Positions 43,301-48,287 of a stretch of DNA of 48,287 bases are shown here, piece after piece; the stretch's first letter is position 1; each line of letters opens with the position of its first letter. A model generated the notes under the pieces. That model saw nothing but the letters and a program-made list of their open reading frames with translations. It searched no databases and was not told where the DNA came from. The DNA comes from Spirochaetales bacterium Spiro_05 (GTDB lineage: Bacteria > Spirochaetota > Spirochaetia > Sphaerochaetales > Sphaerochaetaceae). The position numbers and the translations under genes were made by a program. The stretch is taken from contig LVBG01000037.1 in assembly GCA_001603115.1 (NCBI GenBank), forward strand, positions 1 to 48,287, read 5' to 3'.

Positions 43301-43679
43301 AATCCTGGGCGATCCCATAGGAGACCGAACTGCTGCGCACAATGGAGGAACAGAAGCTGTCCAGCGTCGAGATGGGAGCTTGGTCAAACTGTGCAAGCTG
43401 GGCGGCAATGACCGGGTCATCCTTACAGGAGAGCAAGAGGCGGTGGATTCTCTGATGCATCTCACGCGCTGCCTTGCGGGTGAAGGTCAGGGTGAGTATC
43501 TCAGAAGCGGTCGCCTTAGCCTCCAAAACCAACCTCAGAAACCGGTAGCTGAGGACTGTGGTCTTCCCCGAGCCCGCACCTGCACTGACGATACAGTTCA
43601 CATCAGCATAGACTGCCGCTATCTGATCGGGGTCAAGACAGGTTCCCTGTTGGGCAAGCATAGCTTCAAATCGTGTCAT
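40323..43679 (-). CDS. addA: AddA-type helicase-nuclease
   Basis: A 1118-residue UvrD/RecB-family protein that processes double-strand breaks for recombination together with AddB. Walker A is SAGAGSGKTTVLSYRF; motif II is YIMIDEFQDNNEQQ; motif III 'FVGDEKQSIYRFRGSD'; motif V 'MSIHKSKGLEFPIVIV'; motif VI 'LLYVALTRAETHLVV'. The C-terminal PD-(D/E)XK nuclease has VIDFKTDRR. ATG at 43679 overlaps the addB stop (ATGA); a frame starting at 43721 is inside addB and rejected. Confidence 0.92.
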   Translation of the reverse strand: MTRFEAMLAQQGTCLDPDQIAAVYADVNCIVSAGAGSGKTTVLSYRFLRLVLEAKATASEILTLTFTRKAAREMHQRIHRLLLSCKDDPVIAAQLAQFDQAPISTLDSFCSSIVRSSSVSYGIAQDFAIDDEQNLANARQCAMRLLDDENRSEGAKLVSTLYSPEDLIDSVLVPLLTQHYYLPQKVDEDAQTIIIEAVVSRYEQLKVSFAALLQRYSLLGDSSKTVQGVREDAVMLLDGIASSSDEQELFALLSSPVGFRSIRGGKSEDLLFIKDTYASYLEMRRLLCLALAVLNGREQLQSIVTFVQQLVEEYQKEKRKSGMLTFSDVSSLAVEILKQNKALRKYFKQRFRYIMIDEFQDNNEQQKELLYLLAERLESEGEGIPKASELEPDKLFFVGDEKQSIYRFRGSDVRVFKRLSGELASVGGKSIELATNYRSEPALIEWFNTLFPSIMENNGEAYEASFSSLKTRKASEGITSTATILIKPYENGERDEGEEEEEAKDSDAEAYCVACLIKKMLTCDDYLVPSPNGPRRPKASDVALLLRSTSNQLSFERAFRHQMIPYTVQSARSLMLEALASDFYAMLQLALYPEDRHAYATVLRSPFCKISDAGLALVLDQQQLFSPPMGLEGEDELRLLSTQQFYRSLLQAMASESLSQLVFRLWYESGYYLSLTAHPEYQAYREHYTFFHRLAQKHEQAKHSVSQFVDYLRQNLAQNEKLDDLEVINEVEEGVQIMSIHKSKGLEFPIVIVANASSKGRGRKEKLSTFKGVALPHYLNQRFFVTATKTEVARHAGALFDEGEEQRLELAELKRLLYVALTRAETHLVVSGTFGKNNRALGEGKPADTLLLLMTRSLGLDISKAEFQEGLLTVGRIASISEGSLYQGEGESEQAFLKRLAAVQWWYETASPALEQKPIRYAVTSLVSHEEHSVAADLPLFASDELLMSLEQDLTAAFGTFVHALCEQMVLKQDLGDVRTCMPSELVKALGERELSIMAEDGLALAAAFIKSAWYQSEVEPYPVASEVGFFSTTEHEGRKVVVEGSIDLLVDRPDHLLVIDFKTDRRRDAEVHRFQVETYMRAVKRIYQRPVKGCIVYLRDVETIEVWEGVDDDADTL

Positions 43680-46291
43680 GCTGTTGCAAATCTCCTTCGG
43701 CAAAGTGATCGGTAGGCACACCCTTCACAGCTCTTCTTCGATGGCGTTGCCATCAGGCGTCCAAGTGCAAGCGCCTCCTTGATCTGATGCAGGCGTTCGG
43801 CCAAGGCCTCGTCACAGAAAAGGGCCTTCTCATCGTCCTCAGTGTCCCAGAGGCTGTAGTACTTGCCCTCAGCAATACTGTAGTAGGAGGCGTTGGCTGT
43901 CTTGCCTTCCATCACACGCTCCACCAGATAGCGGTAGAGCGGCAGTTGGTACGAGCTCAGCTCATCGGTTACCTTCTTTGTCTTTACCGTGGACTTCTTG
44001 TAGTCGATGACAGCAAAGCGTTTCTCCTCTTCAGCGCCGAGGCTGATGATCCTGTCGATGCGCCCATAGAGCTCAAGCCCATCCTCCTTGAGGGTGAGCA
44101 CCTGTTCAAAAGCCACCGAACGGGTCTTTGCAAAGAGGCGCTCCTCCTCAGCAAGGATGGCCACCACTTGCTCTCTGAAGGTAGCTTCCAGGTAACTGCG
44201 AATCGAGGGAGTGGGCCCGCTCTGCGCGTAGTAATCCACCAAGCATTGGTCGAAGTGAGAGAGCAACCGACTCTCGTACTCATCTCTCTTTTCGGGATCA
44301 AAAAACCCAATCTCGGAGAAGAAGCGCTGATATACCTCATGCAGCAGGTTTCCGATCTGCCGATGGTCCAGCACACTCACATCGTAGGAGCGGTCCTCAA
44401 TGCCAAAAAGATGACGGCACTGGAATGCATAGGGACAGCGGAGAAAGAGATCAAGCTTGGTAGGAGAGAGGGAGAGAAACTGCTCTCCATCCTCCTGTTT
44501 GTAGAGTCTGCCCACCAACGCTGGTTGTACAGGATGACGGGTGGTATCGTCGCTTCTCAGGGTAAGGGACGTTGCACGTGCGCTTGCAAACCACTGCTTC
44601 TGACTCCTGGTCGCCTGTACCGAACGCTCCGCTTTGCCCGCATGAAGCAAAAGTTCCTGGTAATAGGGATCAAGGTCGAGCTCTACCGTCTCATCCTTGA
44701 GGGCATCGTGTTCCAAGAAGTAGGCAGGGGGCAACGCTTCCCCTTCATAGCTGCGTCTATGACAGGAGAGGTGAACCGCGGCAGGGCCAAGGCTGGCTGC
44801 CTGGAGATTTGCCACGGTGGTGTCGATGCCCTTGCAGAGGGACTCTTCCACATACTCAGGAAGAAACGAGAGCGGCGCATCCAGACAGACCGAGGACTCC
44901 TGATCCAGAGCGATGATGAAGAGATGGTCGGTGATGATAGGTGCTACCTGGGGCCAAGCGTAGACAGCCACCCCTTGCTCACGCTCCTGTTTCACATAGG
45001 TTTTTGTCTCGAGGTAGGAGAGCAAGAGCGAGAAGATGTTGGGATAGGTGGCAAGGGTGCAACTCTCCATCGCCGCCTTCAGCTGTTGCATGGCATCAAG
45101 ACAGAAGGAGTAGACTTCCTCGTCCGCTGTCTTGTGCCACTGTTCGGCCACAAAGTAGGTATCCTGGAAGTGATTGAGCTTACGCCTGAGCTCCTCAATG
45201 CCACTCGCTGTAACCAGTGAGGTGATGCTTTGCTTCAAAAGCTTGTACCAAGTCACCAGCTCCCGATTTCCCAGCATTTCGGTGTACTGGTCGCGCTTCT
45301 CATACGAACCCCTTACGATCGACTTCTCCACTGCCCGGGCGAGGAAGCGATGCAGGAGATCCCGCTCGGAGAACGGGATGCTGGGATCGAGCAACAGGGA
45401 CTTGAGGCTCTCCAGGCTGAACTGCTGGTTATACACTTCCTGCAGAAGCGAGAGAAATCTTCCACTGGGATAGCTGAGCGGGCTTTTCCCTTCGCGGATG
45501 GAGAGCTTCACATCATAACGACGGGCTTCTTCGGCCAGGGTGGGCAGAAGCGCCTCCATCCTGGCACAGCCGATGGTGATCGAGTTGGCTCCCACCCCAC
45601 TCTCGAGCAAGCTGCGGACAGAACGGATGACTGAGCGGATTTCCTGGATATGGTTGTCATACACCCCAAGGGGTAGTACATCAGGCGCCACAGGAGTTGG
45701 AGAGAGAAGGATGTAGGGGGGACGATCCAGCAGCTCATAGAGTTTCTGCGCTTCACCGATGGTGTCAGAGAAGAGGATGCAGTACTGTTTTCCTCGCTCT
45801 GAGGGCGGCAGCTCATGCACTGCTTCATAGCGAGGTTCAAAGAGTTGGTGAGTAGCCAAAAACTGGGTATAGCGCTGATAGAGCACCACCAGATCGTGAG
45901 CAAAGTCTGAATCCAGCTGGCTGAGAACCTGTTCCTCACAGGCTGCCGAGAGAGCGGGAAGCAGGTGGGCAAGATAGCTGGCAAACCGGCCGTTCGCCTC
46001 AGGATAAGCAGGATTGAGCAAGGAAGAAAGCAAGGCTCCCTCATCAAGCATTTGGTGGACAAACAACCTTCTGATGAGCTCATTGGCTGGACGCTCACTT
46101 TCATGGCGGCTGAGAAAGTACGAACGGAAGGTATCAAAGGAGATGGCCCGCTCCTTCAAAATTGCCCCCGTCTTGCTCTGCAGGGCGTAGTCAAGCAGGT
46201 ACGATCGCGCCGCTGCTTCGGTAGGAAACACACAGACATACCCCTGCTCAAACGCTTGATGGACATACGAACGCTTTGTGTGGACACTCAT
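43676..46291 (-). CDS. addB: AddB-type exonuclease subunit
   Basis: An 871-residue protein, short for AddB (about 1160 in Bacillus). The N-terminal 'VCVFPTEAAARSYLLDYA' sits where Walker A would be but lacks the GK(S/T) loop, so the helicase part is probably inactive. The C-terminus is an iron-sulfur PD-(D/E)XK nuclease: a Cys in FLRCPYAFQCRHLFG, 'FAVIDYKKSTVKTKK' (nuclease Asp and Lys), and three Cys in SCEGCAYRSLC. It leads addB-addA-dlgD. No Shine-Dalgarno precedes the ATG; TATACT lies seven bases upstream. Confidence 0.85.
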   Translation of the reverse strand: MSVHTKRSYVHQAFEQGYVCVFPTEAAARSYLLDYALQSKTGAILKERAISFDTFRSYFLSRHESERPANELIRRLFVHQMLDEGALLSSLLNPAYPEANGRFASYLAHLLPALSAACEEQVLSQLDSDFAHDLVVLYQRYTQFLATHQLFEPRYEAVHELPPSERGKQYCILFSDTIGEAQKLYELLDRPPYILLSPTPVAPDVLPLGVYDNHIQEIRSVIRSVRSLLESGVGANSITIGCARMEALLPTLAEEARRYDVKLSIREGKSPLSYPSGRFLSLLQEVYNQQFSLESLKSLLLDPSIPFSERDLLHRFLARAVEKSIVRGSYEKRDQYTEMLGNRELVTWYKLLKQSITSLVTASGIEELRRKLNHFQDTYFVAEQWHKTADEEVYSFCLDAMQQLKAAMESCTLATYPNIFSLLLSYLETKTYVKQEREQGVAVYAWPQVAPIITDHLFIIALDQESSVCLDAPLSFLPEYVEESLCKGIDTTVANLQAASLGPAAVHLSCHRRSYEGEALPPAYFLEHDALKDETVELDLDPYYQELLLHAGKAERSVQATRSQKQWFASARATSLTLRSDDTTRHPVQPALVGRLYKQEDGEQFLSLSPTKLDLFLRCPYAFQCRHLFGIEDRSYDVSVLDHRQIGNLLHEVYQRFFSEIGFFDPEKRDEYESRLLSHFDQCLVDYYAQSGPTPSIRSYLEATFREQVVAILAEEERLFAKTRSVAFEQVLTLKEDGLELYGRIDRIISLGAEEEKRFAVIDYKKSTVKTKKVTDELSSYQLPLYRYLVERVMEGKTANASYYSIAEGKYYSLWDTEDDEKALFCDEALAERLHQIKEALALGRLMATPSKKSCEGCAYRSLCRRRFATA

Positions 46292-46298
46292 GGATTGC

Positions 46299-46308
46299 AG
46301 TATACCAT
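46299..46308 (-). promoter_or_regulatory. addB extended -10 promoter, leaderless candidate
   Basis: On the minus strand ATGGTATACT: a TGn extension plus TATACT (complement of 46299-46304). Seven bases then lead to the ATG at 46291, so the transcript may begin at the start codon. No good -35 is seen. Confidence 0.42.
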
Positions 46309-46334
46309 GATTGTGTGTACCATGAGCCTACGTC

Positions 46335-47216
46335 ATGGACAAAGAGCACCAAATGAAAGGGAAAAATGAGCAAAGCCGGCGTACCTACCAGAGGGAAAGC
46401 CTGACACTTGCCCTTTCGATGGTCCTTATCAGTGCCTTTTGGCTCCTGCTCGGACCAATTGCCATCCAACTCTTTGCACCGTCAGGCCTCCCCTATCTTC
46501 AGGCCAATGCCCCGTTTTTCGCCCTGGGCCTTGGCATTGTGGTTTCCCTGCGCCTCTTGCTCAAAAGCTCCTTCAGACAGCTCATCACCGACCACAGCCG
46601 CTTCCGATTTCCCCTCTTCGTCAGGGCATTTGTTGCCTACTTCCTCACCGCAACACTGTTTCTGCTTTTCTGCTTTCTCTCCGATCCCGCTTCAATCGAA
46701 CTATATCCTGCCCCTTTCCACCAGAAACTGCTGATGCTGGTCCTGGTGTTGGTGATCACCCCGATCCAGACCAGCTCGGAGGAGGTGCTTTTCCGCATCC
46801 TTCCTGTGCGCATCGTCACCGGCAAAAACTTGGCGGTGGGCAAGCTTCACAGCCTTCTGGCCAGCCTCTTCTCAGCCCTGCTTTTCGCCCTCCCCCATCT
46901 GAGCAACCGCGAACTTGCACAAGCCCAGAGCCCAGCCATCGTGCTTGGCTATTATGCGCTCTTTGGCTTTGTGGTCACGTATCTGAGCCTGCAAAGCGGA
47001 GGCTTTGAGATAGCTTTGGCTGTCCATGCTGCAAACAATCTCTTTGTGGCACTGATCTGCAACTACCAGGGATCTTCGCTACCCAGCCTTCCCCTGTTTG
47101 AGAGCACCCGGGCACTTGGCACCTGGACCGACCTTGCCCAGCTTGTTGCAGGGCTTTTCTTCGTCTGGTTGGCCTGCAGGTCGGCTTTCAGCTCACCGCA
47201 GGTTCAGGAAGGCTGA
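46335..47216 (+). CDS. CPBP-family intramembrane metalloprotease (CAAX protease-like)
   Basis: A 293-residue membrane protein with about eight hydrophobic segments. The four Abi/CPBP motifs are visible: SSEEVLFRILP (EExxxR), 'LLFALPHLSN' (first His), and 'VHAANNLFVALI' (HxxxN). Such proteases act in the membrane; in bacteria some process bacteriocins or regulate signalling, and here no target is near. The start could instead be the ATG at 46353 (MKGKNEQS); neither has a strong ribosome-binding site. Its last 29 bases overlap the convergent LD-carboxypeptidase. Confidence 0.82.
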   Translation: MDKEHQMKGKNEQSRRTYQRESLTLALSMVLISAFWLLLGPIAIQLFAPSGLPYLQANAPFFALGLGIVVSLRLLLKSSFRQLITDHSRFRFPLFVRAFVAYFLTATLFLLFCFLSDPASIELYPAPFHQKLLMLVLVLVITPIQTSSEEVLFRILPVRIVTGKNLAVGKLHSLLASLFSALLFALPHLSNRELAQAQSPAIVLGYYALFGFVVTYLSLQSGGFEIALAVHAANNLFVALICNYQGSSLPSLPLFESTRALGTWTDLAQLVAGLFFVWLACRSAFSSPQVQEG

Positions 47217-48210
47217 GCACTCCGGTTCTGCAGTCAAAATGCCCTTGTGCGCCATAGGGGAGGATGAACATCGGCTCATTGTGGCCGAAGGCAAGGTTTG
47301 CAGCCACCGGAAGCTCGGAAAGCCCATGTTCAGCAAGAGCCTTCTTCAGGATGGCATGATACTCCTGTTGGTAGATACCCTGGTAGGGCTTGGCAAACAG
47401 GAGTCCTCTGGGAGCATCGAAGAAGCCTGCACTGAACAGCCGGTTGAGCATAGAGTGAAACCTCTTTGGAGGTATGATCTCCTCACTTGTTTCCAAAAAA
47501 AGCAGGCAATCGGTGCAATCAGGCCAGATTTCGGTTCCGATGCACATCTCCAACACCTCAAGACAGCCACCCATCAGCGAACCTTCCATGACACCCTCCC
47601 CTTGCAAAACCTCTACCCCCTCATGCACACTCATGCTCTTTGCCTTGGTTCTGTTCTGTTCCGTCCAAGGCAAGTACTCGCCAGTCCAATGGCTTGGCAT
47701 AGCAACAGGGCCAACCGGCTTGTTCGAAAAGAGTGTCTTTCGCACCCACGCTTCGGTGTAGGGATGGATTGCAAGGTTCTCGGCAAACTCAGCCAGCACC
47801 GAAGGCCCATAATAGGAGGAGATTCCGGCCTTGGTAAGCATCAGATGGGTGACTGTGGAGTCACTGTAGCCGAGAAATATCTTTGGATTTCGGCAAAGCA
47901 GCTCATAGTTGATGGAGGGCAGCATGCGGATGCTGTCATCCCCGCCGATGCAGCTGAACACTGCTTTTACTTTTGGATCGCTGAAGGCTTGGTGCAAGTC
48001 CTGGGCTCGAAGATGTGGATGCTCTTTGAGAAATGCACTTCCCTTGAGGGTGTGCTCCATCTCCACCACTCTTAGGCCGAAGACATCTTCAAGACGCCTT
48101 TTGCCTACCTCATACCGCCAGAGAAACTCAGGATCACCAGCACCTCCCCAACTCAGGCTCACGGTGGCTACGGTATCCCCTCGCTCCAAGTGTCTTGGTT
48201 TTTCCAGCAT
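47188..48210 (-). CDS. LD-carboxypeptidase (S66/MccF family)
   Basis: A 340-residue serine peptidase. The catalytic Ser is in IFLGYSDSTVTHLML, the Glu in LLFLETSEEI, and the His in FGHNEPMFILP; 'VFSCIGGDDSIRML' is the oxyanion region. Family members cleave L,D bonds of murein peptides (LdcA) or detoxify microcin C-like peptide nucleotides (MccF); the MccF-like arrangement fits slightly better. No signal peptide is seen, so it is cytoplasmic. AAGGAGGG (complement of 48216-48223) selects the ATG at 48210. A group II intron ends 15 bases upstream, between this gene and any promoter. Confidence 0.88.
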   Translation of the reverse strand: MLEKPRHLERGDTVATVSLSWGGAGDPEFLWRYEVGKRRLEDVFGLRVVEMEHTLKGSAFLKEHPHLRAQDLHQAFSDPKVKAVFSCIGGDDSIRMLPSINYELLCRNPKIFLGYSDSTVTHLMLTKAGISSYYGPSVLAEFAENLAIHPYTEAWVRKTLFSNKPVGPVAMPSHWTGEYLPWTEQNRTKAKSMSVHEGVEVLQGEGVMEGSLMGGCLEVLEMCIGTEIWPDCTDCLLFLETSEEIIPPKRFHSMLNRLFSAGFFDAPRGLLFAKPYQGIYQQEYHAILKKALAEHGLSELPVAANLAFGHNEPMFILPYGAQGHFDCRTGVLSLPEPAVS

Positions 48211-48225
48211 GCGAGCCCTCCTTGG

Positions 48226-48287
48226 ATCGAGTAGGCGGGGGCCATTAGGCCCCAACCTCTCACACCACCGTACGTGCCGTTCGGCAT
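48226..48287 (-). mobile_element. Group II intron 3' end (second copy, inverted)
   Basis: The complement of 48226-48284 is identical to 1-59; three further domain V bases are visible to 48287. Domain VI with the bulged A ends at 48226, next to the gene's ribosome-binding site. The body lies to the right, outside the window. Confidence 0.82.

Noticed and set aside
1-48287. CRISPR arrays, rRNA, tRNA or riboswitches
   Set aside because: No regular spacer repeats, cloverleaf-like genes or recognisable aptamer cores were found by eye; small structured RNAs cannot be excluded without covariance searches.
1-48287. A circular plasmid or phage, suggested by identical ends
   Set aside because: The end repeats are inverted, not direct, and no replication, packaging or structural genes are present.

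Overview
The window looks like chromosomal DNA of a free-living, sugar-fermenting spirochaete of the Sphaerochaeta type. This is inferred from the mix of 6-deoxyhexose (L-rhamnose/L-fucose) genes, two RbsABC-type sugar importers whose binding proteins have signal peptides ending in 'FAQG', XylR/AraC/LacI/DeoR regulators and an AddAB pair; no rRNA or tRNA is present to settle it. Gene density is very high, with many ATGA or few-base overlaps. Both window ends carry the same ~59-base sequence in opposite orientation. It is the 3' end of a group II intron (part of domain V, all of domain VI), so the window probably ends where two copies of one intron broke the assembly.

Layout. 1-59: intron 3' end. 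119-3176 (+): threonine aldolase, EFR1-type flavodoxin/ferredoxin protein, MalY/PatB aminotransferase. 3164-6001 (-): XylR-like regulator, fructose-6-phosphate-aldolase-like transaldolase, SGNH esterase, divergent from 6113-8154 (+): aldo/keto reductase and zinc alcohol dehydrogenase. 8147-12937 (-): sugar ABC importer (binding protein, ATPase, one permease) followed by a LacI regulator. 13202-14930: an intact IS4-family insertion sequence with a 10-bp target duplication, inserted in the terminator of the next operon. 14967-26100 (-): eight genes starting with a DeoR regulator: E2, E3 and a fused E1 of a 2-oxoacid dehydrogenase complex, a PHP-domain protein, an SDR, a sorbose-1-phosphate-reductase-like dehydrogenase and rhamnulokinase. 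26181-31142 (-): L-rhamnose ABC importer and mutarotase RhaM. 31421-34703 (-): rhamnose isomerase, class II aldolase and a BASS-family transporter, divergent from an AraC/RhaR-like activator (34804-35673, +). 35670-38024: fucose mutarotase (-) and fucose isomerase (+). 38142-48210: DUF4153-like membrane protein (+); addB-addA-dlgD (-); CPBP-family membrane protease (+); LD-carboxypeptidase (-).

How the genes fit together. L-rhamnose would enter by the ABC importer, be mutarotated (RhaM), isomerised (RhaA), phosphorylated (RhaB) and cleaved to DHAP and lactaldehyde by the class II aldolase; the SDR and the Zn- and AKR-type dehydrogenases and the 2-oxoacid dehydrogenase complex could process the three-carbon products. 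Fucose isomerase and mutarotase have no dedicated kinase or aldolase here and may share the rhamnose enzymes. Three regulatory codes are visible: a long composite motif repeated before rhaA/araC and before the rhamnose importer; a LacI-type palindrome (TGTAAACGTTTACA) before the first importer and, in a near copy, at the fucI promoter; and single palindromes in the xylR and deoR promoters. Three operon-leading genes (xylR-like, araC-like, addB) lack a Shine-Dalgarno sequence and may be leaderless. The strongest candidate for something undescribed is the eight-gene DeoR operon, which joins a complete 2-oxoacid dehydrogenase complex to deoxysugar/polyol-phosphate enzymes.
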